64,000 nt of DNA from Lithobates sylvaticus (taxonomy: Eukaryota; Chordata; Amphibia; Anura; Ranidae). The notes below the pieces were generated by a model, which was not told where the DNA came from, did no database searches, and saw nothing but the letters and a program-made list of their open reading frames with translations. The DNA lies in NCBI GenBank assembly GCA_028564925.1, contig CM053026.1:126353386-126417385 (forward strand), written 5' to 3'. The translations under genes were made by a program, and so were the position numbers. This document shows positions 21,203 through 32,769 of the stretch, piece by piece. Numbering within the stretch: the stretch's first letter is position 1; each line of letters opens with the position of its first letter.

Positions 21203-22860
21203 ATGTAGAGGGGGGGGGGGGGTTGACACCATAGTTGGGGGTTATTATTCCAGCCACTGACACCAATGCTGGGGTTTATTATTCCAGCCACTGACACCAA
21301 TGCTGGGGTTTATTATTCCAGCCACTGACACCAATGCTGGGGTTTATTATTCCGGTCACTGACACCAATGCTGGGGTTTATTACTCCAGCTACTGACACT
21401 AATGCTGGGGGTTATTATTGCAGCCACTGACTCCAATGCTGGGGGTTATTATGGCGCCCACTGACACCAATGCTGGAGTTTATTATTTCACCCATTGACA
21501 CCAATGCTGGGGTTTATTATTCCAGTCACTGACACCAATGCTGGGGTTTATTATTCCAGTCACTGACACCAATGCTGGGGTTTATTATTCCAGTCACTGC
21601 TACCAATGCTGGGGTTTATTATTCCAGCCAATGATACCAATGCTGGGGTTTATTATTCCAGCTCCTGACACTAATTCTGGGGGCTATTATTCTATCCACT
21701 GACACCAATGCTGGGGCTTATTATTTCGGCCACTGACACCAATACTGGGGGGTATTGTAGCCTCATAAACCAGTGTTGGGGGTTATTATTGCAGCCACTG
21801 ACACCATAGTATGGGATTAATATTGATGCAGCTCACCCCAATGCTGAGGGTTATTGTGGCAGCCAGTGACACCAATGCTAGGGGTTATTATTGCAGCCAC
21901 TGACACCATAGTTTGGGGTTATTATTGTTGCCACTCACCTCAGTCCTGAGGGTTTTTATAGCAGCCACCGACACCAGTGCTGGGGTTTATTATTCGGACG
22001 TTGACACCAATGCTGGGGGTTATTATTTCAGCCACTGACACCAATCTTGGGGTTTATTATTCTAGCCACTAACACCAATGTTGGGTGTTATTATTATAGC
22101 CACAGAAACCAGTGCTGGGGGGGGGGGGGGGGGGGGTATTAGTCACTGACACCATAGTTGGGGGTTATTTTTTCTGCCGTTCATCCCAATGCTGAGGGTC
22201 ATTGTGAAGGCCAGTAACATCAAATCTGGGGGTTATTATTGCAGCCACTGACCCCATAGCTGGGGTTATTATTGCAGCCACTGACACCAGAGTTGGGGGT
22301 TATTATTGCTGCCACATGCCCCAATCCTGATAGTTTTTTAATGGCAGCCACTGATACCAATGCTGGAGTTTATTATTCGGACATTTACAATTTACCAAAT
22401 GCTGGGGGTTATTATTCCAGCCTCTGACACCAATGCTTGGGGTTATTATTCCAGCCTCTGACACCAATGCTGGGGTTTATTATTCCAGCCACTGACACCA
22501 ATGCTGGGGTTTATTATTCCAGGCACTGACACTAATGCTGGGGTTTATTTTTTCGGCCACTGACACCAATGCTGGGGGTTATTATTCAAGCCACTGACAC
22601 CAATACTGTTTTTTTTTTTATTGTGGCCACAGAAACCAATGCTGGGGGGTTATTATTACAGCCACTGACAACATAGTAGAGGGTTATTTTTGCTGCCGCT
22701 CACTCCTACTCACACTCATGCTGAGGGTTACTGTGGTGGCCAATGACACCAATACTGGAGGTTTTTATTGCTGCTACAGAAACCAGTGCTGGGGGTTAAT
22801 GCAGCTACTGACACCATAGTTTGGGGTTATCATTGCTGCCATTAACTTCAATGCTCTACA
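21203..22860. repeat. minisatellite D, ~34-bp unit
   Basis: Nearly 50 copies of 'ccactgacaccaatgctggg' followed by 'gtttattattccag'. A poly-G expansion lies at about 22119-22137. Confidence 0.95.
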
Positions 22861-23061
22861 AATGATCACAATATGTGTAATAATTACACAAATGACACAG
22901 CTCTTTTTATTTGGTTATAATTGGAAATATTTTGTGTGTCATGTCATGTTTTTAACCCTCTTATCACCATATGTTTTTAGCGGAGAGGGTTTACATACAC
23001 TCCCTGAGGCTGCAATCACCAGGAATGTGTGTACATTTACATGAAGCCGAATATTAGCTTA

Positions 23062-23112
23062 ATTGCTTCTCTGCCTTTTGGCTAAGATCAAGTGTAGTAT
23101 CTGTTCTTATCA
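23062..23112 (+). pseudogene. U2 snRNA 5'-half (not a functional gene)
   Basis: Matches vertebrate U2 from the 5' end through stem-loop I and the branch-point recognition GTAGTA region to 'cttatcagttt', with about three differences (such as CTCTGCC for CTCGGCC). The Sm site and 3' stem-loops are absent. Confidence 0.85.
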
Positions 23113-24237
23113 GTTTCCAGAGGAGGCGCTGTGCTACTCTCACTCTGGGGAGGGCCAGCAATTCCAATGGTGTCATAGTGCCTGGAAGGGCGGTTTCAGC
23201 AGGGGCTGCCCGACAGATACTGTGGGCCGGCCAATGGTCGAGTCTGAGCCGTCTGGAAGGGTGCTCCTGGTGAGGGTGGAGAACCACTGCGTCTGATCCA
23301 GAAGGTCGGGTCCCTGGCCTTTTGGCCTAGATTGTGGTGGACTTAGCTTCCGGCCAGGTTATTCAGGAGAGTATGCCAGTAACTCCTTCTACGCTAAGGG
23401 GAGGAGTTCTGGTATCTCCTGGATGTAAATCAGTTGGAGTGATGGGGATAGGCTGGCCCCCTGAGCTTCTTCCTCCTGGCTGTGGTAGGGTCCGTTGTGG
23501 TCTGGGTCGTGGGTCAGGGTTGTACGAAAAGCCATTGGTGAATGTGCCCCTGAAGTGGCAGTTCAGGGGTGCCATACAAATCACTGTGAGTGAGGGTCAC
23601 TATGATTTATGGCACGACGGACACTTCACTATACACACTTTTTTAACACCTGCCTCTAGGGCCGAGCCTTTTGGCTAGGACCAGGGAAAATTTTTATTCC
23701 TGGCCGGAGGGCCGGCCATTGTATTGCACAATGGTCACTTTCCACTCACTCTCCCATCTTCCGTCTCCCCACTCTCTTTTTATTTAACCCCTGTGTTGTC
23801 ACTTTTTTGTATTTTTTTTGTTTGGTGTTGTCACGGTTTGTCACTGTGTGATGAGTAGGGTGTTCGGTCCTCGGGCAAACCCTGAAAGTCTTGGGAGGAG
23901 GTGGACATGGCCTTCTGGCTTAGTTCGCCTTCTCTCATGGGGTCTCCCTTCGGGGGAGCCCCACCAAGTACTTGGATGGGTCTGTTTCGGCAGACCCCCA
24001 GAGAAAGGGGTCTGTCTGGTTTTGGCTAGATGGACCATAGTGAAATACCTCAGTCCCCGTCTGGAGCCTAACGCCCCGGGGGATCAGGGTAAGGTCCATC
24101 CCTAGGGAGGACAAGTGTAACACCCGTTGCACGTTTTGTATTTCACTCTTTATGTGTGTGCACTTTTTTTGGCACCGGGTGGAGTTTTTGGGTGTGTTTC
24201 ACACGCCACTGGCTTTAAAAAAAAAAAAAAAAAAAAA
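23062..24237 (+). mobile_element. U2-snRNA-headed, poly(A)-tailed retroposon
   Basis: It begins with the first ~50 nt of U2 snRNA (23062-23112), continues for about 1.1 kb of unique GC-rich sequence, and ends in a 21-A tail (24217-24237). Flanks ATTAGCTT (23053-23060) and ATCAGCTT (24237-24244) look like a target duplication with one mismatch. Four diverged echoes of the U2 'gccttttggctaagatca' block recur in the body (about 23316, 23668, 23909, 24019). I infer L1/LINE-style retroposition of a chimeric transcript or a U2-derived SINE-like family. No open frame in it is convincing. Confidence 0.7.
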
Positions 24238-24239
24238 TC

Positions 24240-25390
24240 AGCTTTCTGTGACCCTGGGAGTGTCCCCTCCAATGAAACCTTCCCAACCATGCTTCTTGGG
24301 TTCCACTGTCCCACCTGAGGGCCCAATCCCACATGGCAACTGTTGGTGGGTGAAGGGTAGGAAGATCTCCCCTGGGTAGAATGAACCCAGAAGCAATGGC
24401 TAAAACATAACTTGCAGTTTCTACTGTCACTCACTCAAGGGCCAGGGAAGAAGATAATGGGCTTTATTAGCTTCATTGGGGGGGGGGGGGGCTCTAAAAT
24501 ACTAATGATGCATCATTAAAGAGAACCTGTTTTATAAACATATCACATAGGGCACCTTTTTATTTTTTTAAGTTTTAGTGATAGTAAAAAAACAATAGTC
24601 AAAAAATAAAGTTACAACCAAGCACTTAAAAACCCTTCCTCCAAAAATGTTTTAGCCCACCCCGCGCACCCATCAGAGGCACCTATGTGTATGTACCTAT
24701 GTACAAAAATGTCCCTGGACAATTAGCCATAAGAATTTTTGAAATGTAGGTAGGTATGTAATGGTATTATACATTTTTGGCTTGGTCACCAAGTGGTTAA
24801 ATGTGAAAATATACTCCGCCATCCTGAAATGACTAAGACAGCTGTGTGATTAGAAATTGAAACAGAATTTGTATAGTATTCTCATTCGGGAACGAGTTTA
24901 GTAAGCTCTGTTCTTCAGTATATCCCATAATATTCTTACAGGGGCCATAAACACCAAATCCCCAGGCAGTATTTAATGTTGTAAAACTTCAATTCAGGTG
25001 AACAGTACAAGATTTTGCAGCGTGATTGACCCCCACAGACATCATCCTTCCAGACTATGGATTATAATTACCCTGCAGCATAACAGTAATGAGCCACACA
25101 GCGAACGAATGATGCGGAAAGGGGAAGATTTTCACATGGTTTTTAGATTTGGTGCTGTTGCCAAGCCATTTTGCTGGAGAGGAAACCAGAATCCAGCTGT
25201 TACAGAAGCACGTACAATATTGTAAATGCAAGTTTGTGGGTTCTGTGGATCCAGTGCCAAATAGCTGTTATTGTTCAGTTTGAACACTGTTACATGTATC
25301 GCAGCCATAGATATCTCATCCAATGAGATGTGTAAAGCACCTTCCATAAAGATTTCCCTGTATGATAGCCATCAAAACTTGACAGTCTAT
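24240..25390. other. unannotated intergenic stretch
   Basis: No gene or bounded repeat recognised; a poly-G run lies at about 24480-24492. Confidence 0.45.
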
Positions 25391-25393
25391 AAC

Positions 25394-25540
25394 AGGGTTC
25401 CTCAACCAGGGTCCTGTTGAAACATAGGGTTCCTCCTATGGGTCAGGGTCTATACCCTTCTTTGGAATTTATTTCATATTGATCTTAAAAGAGACCCCTA
25501 CGAGAATCTTCTTTGCAAACTGACTGCAGAATTGCTTTGT
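25394..25540. mobile_element. hAT left-end fragment
   Basis: Begins CAGGGTTCCTCAACCAGGGT, a common vertebrate hAT terminal sequence. The right end is not found. Confidence 0.5.
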
Positions 25541-25669
25541 CCAGAATATCAACTGGCCCTACATCTGTTTACGGCAACTAAATTAACTATAGCAAAGGCT
25601 TGAAAAACACCTACTCTTAGCTTTGAAGCAGTCAAACACCGTATGAATGATATTATAGTAAACAAGAAG

Positions 25670-25860
25670 TAGGGATGAGCTCGAACATTGGGTGTTCGCA
25701 GGGTCGCCGAACAGCGAATATTATGGGGCGTTTGTGGCAAATTCGAGCACCTCGGAACGCCCCATAATGCACTACGAGATCGCAGTGCATTGATGTCTGA
25801 TGATTAGCCAAAGCATGCACCTGACCTGCATGCTTTGGTCAATCACAGTGCGCTCTTACG
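25670..25860. mobile_element. hAT-type element, left end only
   Basis: Begins TAGGGATGAGCTCGAACATT, sharing TAGGGATGAGCTC with the fold-back MITE family but with a different interior (inverted 'ccccataat' blocks, 'aagcatgca' palindromes). The right end is absent. Confidence 0.5.
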
Positions 25861-26465
25861 TTTGTAAGTCTTTTTAATCTATCTTTCGAAATAAACATAT
25901 CAAATCAGTATCACACTATGGGCGGCCCCTTTTTATTCTCTGAGCATTAGTGGCAATCTTCTTGGTGGAGTGTGCTAAGCAGAGGGACCGTTCTTTTTTC
26001 CGGATGGTCGCTATCTGCCAGACCAGTCCTATCAACTGATCCCAGTTCAGGAGGCCGCCTACTATTCATCCTATGTGCCTATACTGCTTGGCCATCCGAT
26101 AAGCGAACAATTTATCCGGTGGTCGGGCATAACTATATATATTTTTTATGTCACAATCAAGGTGAAGAATAGTCACTGTGATGCTTTTTCCTCCACTATC
26201 TTAGGGGTGGAATATCGCATATTGAAGTATTCAACAGGACTATGTGTTGAACTTAACTATATTGTGGACTGTTACGGATTCAATCTATGTTCCGGGTCAC
26301 CATCTATGTGCTCCTCCGTGGCCATAGATTATATTGTCACATTTTTTGTTATTTAATATTGATTTATTTATGTCATATATTTTTATTTTAATTTTTAAAA
26401 TTTTAATCATTTTTTAATTTTCACTGGCGCAGCTTTATATAATTCTCCAGTGCAGTATATATTAC
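25861..26465. repeat. possible retroelement tail
   Basis: Contains an 'aataaa...cacactatgggcggcccc' segment resembling the segments at about 40160-40210 and 52830-52880, which lie in inverted-arm retroelements. No further support. Confidence 0.3.
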
Positions 26466-27060
26466 ACAGTGCATTGAAGTGGTTAAGGGGAACCCCATGC
26501 CAATATTTAAAAAAAAATGGCGTGGGGGTCCCCCCCAAAATCCATGCCATGCCCTTCAGGTTTGGTATGGATTTTAAGGGGAACACAGTGCCAAAAAAAA
26601 AAAATGGTGTGGGAGTCCCCCCAAAATCCATACCAGACCCTTATCCGAGCAAGCAGCCATGGCAGGCGAGGAAAGGGGGGGCGAATGAGTGCTCCCCCTC
26701 CTGAACCATACCAGGCCACTCGCCCTCAACATGGGGTCCCCCCAAAAGCACCTTATCCCCATGTTGATGGGGCAAGGGCCTCATCGCCACAACCCTTGCC
26801 CGGTGGTTGCGGTGGGCTTCGGTGGGGGGCATATCAGAATCTGGAAGCCCCATTTCACAAGGGGGCCCCCAGATCTGGCCCCCATATGTGAATGGGTATG
26901 GGGTACATTGTACCCTTACCCATTTACCAAAAAAGTGAGTAAGCTCCTTACTCATGCAGCAGTTTGAAAAGCTCTGGAGGCTGCACAGTGCTGGAGAACC
27001 GGTGGTTACGCTGTGACACCTTCCTTGTTGCTGAGGAGAGCTGTGGTTTATCAATCCATG
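26466..27060. repeat. interspersed repeat with internal duplication
   Basis: Two diverged tandem copies of a roughly 75-bp 'aaggggaac...ccaaaatccatac' unit (26488-26640), then GC-rich non-coding sequence. I recognise it as a common frog repeat of unknown class. Confidence 0.45.
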
Positions 27061-27774
27061 CCTGATATACCCCAAAGGGGAGTGTGGTGCACAGATTGCG
27101 GTGTGAGGTGTTTTATTATACAATATAGCAAGACTTCCATCTGAGGTTTCTGGGACTGTTTTTACATCATCTGTCAACTACTATTACTACTTATGTGTAC
27201 TATATACACATGAAAGTTGATCATAAACTTTATGATAGTAGCGCTGCTATAATAATTATAGGCACTTGATTTGGATCTGTGCAATTGTTGTTGTTATTAT
27301 TATTATCTTTTTCTTGATATTTATGCATTTGCATTTTAAGCGGCAGCTGTTTTTATTACTATTAATATTACACAGTGATGACATTTATTGTTACAATTGT
27401 GGAAGCTCTATTAATTGTATGAAACCTGACATATCCTTAGCGCCGAGATAGTGGAAGGAGGCCTTTATTCACTGTATTTTCTTTAAAAATTAAAGCTCTA
27501 AAAGCAAAATAAAAAAATACACCTCAGTGTCTGACAAATAATCATCTGTCTATTTGTAAAAGAAAGTACTTGCTGAACCCTACAGGTCATAACTTTCCCT
27601 TTGTCAATACTAGGAACACCACCAGATCTAAATAGGTAATCAGTTCTAACCTTTGTTGTCACTGAACAGACAATTACAACAACGGAGCTGGAAAAGATGT
27701 CCTCAGTACCCCTGTGTGTCCAGAGACTGCTCACAATATTTGCTTTAATTGTTGACATCCAGGTTCATCGTTTG
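27061..27774. other. unannotated intergenic stretch
   Basis: AT-rich, with no gene or repeat edges recognised. Confidence 0.45.
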
Positions 27775-28024
27775 TTGTAGGCCAGGGGTAGGCAAAACAC
27801 AGTGTGTCAAAAAAAATTTCAAAGAAATTGATCGTGACGATTTTACAACCAAAAATTTCAACTTCACACTCTCAATCACGAAAACTCTTTTTTATAAAGT
27901 AAATGCTGTAAATTACTTTAGTAGTGAGAAATTGACATCCTGCACCCTCACGCCTCACATGAGCCCCAATTCCTGCACCTTCACACCTCAGATCACTGCC
28001 CCCTGCAAATCTGTTTCACCACTG

Positions 28025-30420
28025 TAACCCCCTGCACATCTGCCCCACTACTGTACTACCCTGCACATGTGCCCCACCACTGTACTACCCTGCACATCTG
28101 CCCCACTACTGTACTACCCTGCACATCTGCCCCACCACTGTACTACCCTGCACATCTGCCCCACCACTGTACCACCCTGCTCATTTGCTCCACCACAGTA
28201 CCCCCCCTGCTCATTTGCCCCACCACAGTACCCCCCCTGCTCATCTGCTCCACCACTGTACCCCCCTGCTCATCTGCCCCACCAATGTACCCTCTTTTTC
28301 ATCTGCCCCAACAATGTGTGCCCTTTCTCATCTGCCCCACCACTGTACTACCCTGTACATCTGCCCCACCACTGTACTACCCTGTACATCAGCCCCACCA
28401 CTGTACTACCCTGCACATCTGCCCCACCTCTGTACCCCCCCCCGCACATCTGCCCCACGACTGTACCACCCTGCTCCCCTGCCCCACCAATGTTCCCCCT
28501 TTCTCATCTGCCCACCACTATACCTCCATGCACATCTGCCCCACCACTGAACCATCTTCTCATCTGTCCTAACACTGAACTTATTTGCTCATCTGCCCCA
28601 CCACTGTAACCCCCCTTTGTCATCTGCCCCACCACTGTACCTCCTGCACATATGTCCCCCCTGCTCTTCTGCCCCACCACTGTAACCCCCTGCTCATGTG
28701 TTCCACCGTTGTACCTCCTTTCTCCTGTGCCCCAACACTGAATCCCCCTACTCATCTTTCCCACCACTGTAACCCCCTTCTAATCTGGCCCAACACTGAA
28801 CCCCCCCTGCTCATCTTCCCCATCACTGTACCCCCTGCTTTCTGTCCCACTGCTGAACCCCCTTCTCATCCCTCCCAACACTGTACCTCCTGCACATCTG
28901 CCCCACCACTGTACCCCCCTCATCTGCCCTATCAATGTACCCCTTTTCTCATCTGCCCCACCACTGTACCCCCTTGCTTTTCTGTCCCACCACTGTAACC
29001 CCTCATCTGCCCTATCAATGTACCCCTTTTCTCATCTGCCCCATCACTGTACCTCCCTGCACATCTGCTCCACTGCCGTATCCCCATGCTCTTCTGTCTC
29101 ACTACTGAATTGCCTTCTCATCTGGCCTAACAATGAACCCATCTGCTCATCTGCCCCAGCACTGTAACCTGCTTTCTCATCTGCCCCACCAGGGCTGATC
29201 CTAGGGTAACAGATGCCCGGGTGCGGAAATATTTCTGGAGCCCCCACGTGGGCGTGGTCATCTTACCAGCTCCCCCCACTTTACAAATGTTTCTATGGCT
29301 ACGACTCAAACACAGAGATGCTCCCCTAAGAAGTCTTCATTACCCTGGGATCCTCCCATGATCTTTTAACAATAAAGAAAATGAGTACACTAATGGGACC
29401 TGGATGGGGGTCTCTCTAATGCTCACAGAGAGGGCTTCTGTTAGAGACTCTGTTAGAAAGAGCCCCCAGACATACTACAAGGGAAGGTCAGACACTGCAG
29501 ACATAGTACAGGAGAAGGTCAGAGACTGCAGACATAGTACAAGAGATGGTCAGAGACTGCAGTTCCTAAGGATGGAAGTAGATAATGGCCGACCAGACCG
29601 GGCATTACAGCAACATCAGTTTTTCTGATCAGGAGTCAGCTCACTCTGGGTTGCCCGTGGCGACTCCGCTGGGTAGTGCTTAGATCTCTATTCTGGCAAT
29701 AACTCCCTTCCTTTCTTCACCAGGGATGACAGCAGTCTGTGCGGCTTTCCGTGTTCCGGTACTAGGCTCCACAGAGGTACACAGAGGTACTCAGCAAGGA
29801 TTCCGGGGACAGCGGGAGCGGTATGCGCTCTTGTCAGTTGCTGGCGGGATGGGGAGCCGCAGCACCCACTACATGCGCTCCACCTCCGCCTCTGGACACA
29901 GATGAGGAGGAGGGAGTGGAGCAGCACTCTGGAGCTTCGCGCACCCCCACCTCTGCGGCGCCTGGGTGCGGAGCACCCCACGCACCCTGCCTAGGATCGA
30001 CCCTGTGCCCCACCATGTACCTCCTGCACATCTGTCTCACCTCGGTACCCCCTGCTCTCCTGCCCCACCACTGTAATCCCTGCTCTCCTGCCCCACCACT
30101 GTAACCTCCTGCTAAACTGCCCCACCAATACACCTCCTTTCACATCTGCCCCACTGCTCTACACCTCTGCTCATCTGGCCCAACACTGAACCCCCCTGCT
30201 CATCTGGCCCAACACTGAACCCCCTACTCATCTGGCCCATCACTGTACCCCCCTGCTCTTCTGTTCCACTGCTGAACCCCCTTCTTATCTCTTCCACCAC
30301 TGTACCTCCTGCACATCAGCCTCACCGCTGTACTTTCCTGCTCTTTTGTTCCACCTCTGAACCCCTTCTGCTCATTTTCCCCACCGCTGTACCCTTCTGC
30401 TCATTTTCCCCACCGATGTA
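28025..30420. repeat. minisatellite E, ~29-bp unit, inside the hAT
   Basis: Many copies of 'ctgccccaccactgtacc' plus 'accctgctcat', interrupted at 29190-30005 by another hAT. Pro/Cys/His-rich open frames on the plus strand and their minus-strand shadows are repeat artefacts. Confidence 0.95.
29190..30005. mobile_element. 816-bp non-autonomous hAT inside the minisatellite
   Basis: Ends CAGGGCTGATCCTAGG / CCTAGGATCGACCCTG, with an 8-bp duplication TGCCCCAC at 29182-29189 and 30006-30013. That octamer is also part of the array unit, so the duplication is consistent rather than proof by itself; the inverted ends make the case. Inside is a three-copy 32-bp tandem repeat (29468-29562). Confidence 0.87.
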
Positions 30421-30728
30421 CCCTCTTCTCATCTATAATATGCGTGATATGCAGAGTGGTGAAAGGAAGCAGAGATGGAACACATCTACCTGTCCTGGCA
30501 CACTCATCCTGCTGATTCACCTCTCGCATCCAGCCCACGTGCTTGTATGGGATGTATGTGATGTCACATACAAGCATCTGGAATGGATGCGCAATAATGA
30601 GCTCAGGTCAGGGGCATTTTCTGAAAGCATTGGGCCTGTGTGAAGGATCATAAGTTCGGCCCCCCGTAGCTGAGAAAAAGTGGTTGGGTGTGATTTTCAT
30701 TGCACTGAATACTGGCTGTGGCTTAAAG

Positions 30729-30911
30729 CAGTGGTCATCAACCCTGTCCTCAGGGCCCACTAACAGGCCAGGTTTTATGTATTACCTTGGGGAGATGCAG
30801 ACTAGAATACTGCTATCGTTGAGCAGCAAATTATATCACCTGTGATGTATTTCAGTTATCTTGCAAACCTGGCCTGTTAGTGGGCCCTGAGGACAGGGTT
30901 GATGGCCACTG
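30729..30911. mobile_element. 183-bp hAT MITE
   Basis: About 45-bp terminal inverted repeats starting CAGTGGTCATCAACCCTGTC and ending with the near-complement. Perfect 8-bp duplication GCTTAAAG at 30721-30728 and 30912-30919. Inserted into the larger hAT to the right of its array. Confidence 0.93.
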
Positions 30912-31804
30912 GCTTAAAGGAACACAAAGTGCAGGGATCAGTAGTAAGTGACACAAAGGTTCAGGAATAATTTCAACAAAGTTCCCAGAAGCTCAACACT
31001 AATTCCACAAACTGTCACCTGATTGTGGTTTTCTCAATTACAGTGAAATCCCTTCTTTCTGAGATTGGTAGTGGCAACCAAGCGAGTCATCTTCCTCCAG
31101 ATGGTGGATGGGGCTAGCAGGACTGTGATTGGCTTTAGCAGTGGCCAATGACAGTCCTCCCCCTCATGGAAACAGGGACCACCCCCCTAGCAGAACTGAA
31201 CCCAATCTCTTCCCCATCACAAAAGCTGACGATCGCAGCTACAGCAAAGTTAGAGAACCAAATAATGTTTCCCATCTTTTACAATGTGTGGGGGCACAGT
31301 GCCTCCCCCCTCAGTGCAGGTGTGGTTTGGGGAACTCTAAGATTGGAATGCATTAGTGTCTCACTGACACTTCCCTGTGCTGCTCTGCTGATGGGGACGG
31401 ATCGAGTGCCGGCAAAAGAGGCTTCGTGTGCCGGGGGTTGCCAACCCCTGTTGTAGGCGATAGTGGGTAAGAGAGCATTTGTCATTTGTTTAAAATTGCG
31501 CCAGCCTTCAATCTATAGCATAGAAGTTCTGGGTACTGTACTGCAGTGCAAGTTGATTGATCTCAATACTCCCTTATAAAGATGATGTTTTCAAAGTATA
31601 CTGCATGTTGAATAGACAGGAATATCCCCCGCTTGCTGACATGTTCCTCAGCTTGTGGTGTCTCATAAGGGGGTCATAGAATGGAGGGGAGGGGATATTA
31701 CACTTGATGGACACTGTGAATATACAAACCAAACTCTGGATATGGATAATACTAATAATATCGTTACGTCCTTAGCAACTGGTTTATAAATGGAAAAGAT
31801 GCTA

Positions 31805-32758
31805 CCGTGTTTCCCCGAAAAAAAAGACCTACCCTGAAAATAAGCCCTACTGTGATTTTCAGGGAGGGCTACAATATAAGCGCTACCCCAAAATTAAGCC
31901 ATATTTTGGAAGGGTTGTGAAGTCCTAAAATGCACTGTATTACAGTGTTGTGTGGTCTAGACTGTGTATGTTTCTGTGGTCCGTTTGTGGTGATTCCCTT
32001 TGCTGCGGTGCCGCTCTGCGCTCAGCTGATCCCCCGCTGCTCTTCTCTTTTCCCAGCTGTCAGCGGGGGATCTCGGGCCCCCTCCCTCTGCAGTGCTCGG
32101 AGTGTCGAAGACCGATCAGACGGGCCATCCAAGTGCTGAGTGGCACTTAGCTGATCCCCCGCTGCTCTCCTCTTCTCCCAGCTGTCAGCAGGGGATCTCG
32201 GGGGCCCCTCCCTCTGCAGTGCTCGGTGCGGGGAGGACCAATCAGGCAGCGCTCAGCTGATCCCCCACTGCTCTTCTTTTCCCAGCTGTCAGCGGGGGAT
32301 CTCTGGGGCCCCCTCCCTCTGCAGTGCTCGGAGCGCGGAAGACCGATAAGGTGGGCCATGGAAGTGCTGAGCTGCACTCAGCTGATCCCCCGCTGCTCTC
32401 CTTTTCTCCCAGCTGTCAGCAGGGGATCTCGAGCCCCCCTCCCTCTGCAGTGCTCTGAGCATGGCAGACCAATCAGGCAGTCACAGAAGCGCCGAGCGGC
32501 GTTGTAGGAAGATATGGTGTTAGTCACCGGTGGATTGCAGAGACATGCACAGTTTACATTGTTTAGTGCTGTAATGCAGTGCATTTTAGGATTTTACAGG
32601 CATGTTTAACTCAGTTGCACTGGCGATTCCTAACAGGCAGGGAGGGAGATGGGGAGAAAAGACAGCACATGACAAGCCCTACCCCGAAATTAAGCCCTAC
32701 TGGGTCTTTTGTTGCCAAAATTAATATAAGACCCGGGTTTATTTGTGGGGAAACATGG
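31805..32758. mobile_element. TIR element with tandem core, TA-flanked
   Basis: Ends CCGTGTTTCCCCGAAAA / GGGGAAACATGG, flanked by TA on both sides. Repeated 'aaaataagccctac' motifs lie near both ends. The core holds four tandem ~115-bp units (starting 32024, 32149, 32255, 32380), each with 'agctgatcccccgctgctc' and 'cagctgtcagc'. Non-coding; TA flanks suggest a Tc1/mariner-type MITE. Confidence 0.75.
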
Positions 32759-32769
32759 TATGCATCTAC

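Larger units (their letters stand above)
27783..31450. mobile_element. 3.7-kb hAT element carrying a minisatellite
   Basis: The ends CAGGGGTAGGCAA and TTGCCAACCCCTG are inverted repeats of hAT type. A perfect 8-bp duplication TTGTAGGC flanks them (27775-27782 and 31451-31458). The interior is mostly a ~29-bp minisatellite plus two younger hAT insertions. No transposase is recognisable, so it is non-autonomous. The nested order gives relative ages: this element and its array first, then the hATs at 29190 and 30729. Confidence 0.9.

Noticed and set aside
21203-22860. CRISPR-like or regulatory array
   Set aside because: Units are contiguous tandem copies with no unique spacers, in a vertebrate genome; it is a minisatellite.
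23062-23112. Functional U2 snRNA gene
   Set aside because: Only the first ~50 nt are present; the Sm site and 3' stem-loops are missing and the sequence runs into an unrelated body with a poly(A) tail.
26641-27177. 178-codon minus-strand open frame
   Set aside because: Lies in a common repeat block with several overlapping frames on both strands and no recognisable domain.
28067-28998. Pro/Cys/His-rich plus-strand open frames
   Set aside because: They are translations of the 29-bp minisatellite inside the hAT, with no start context or homology.
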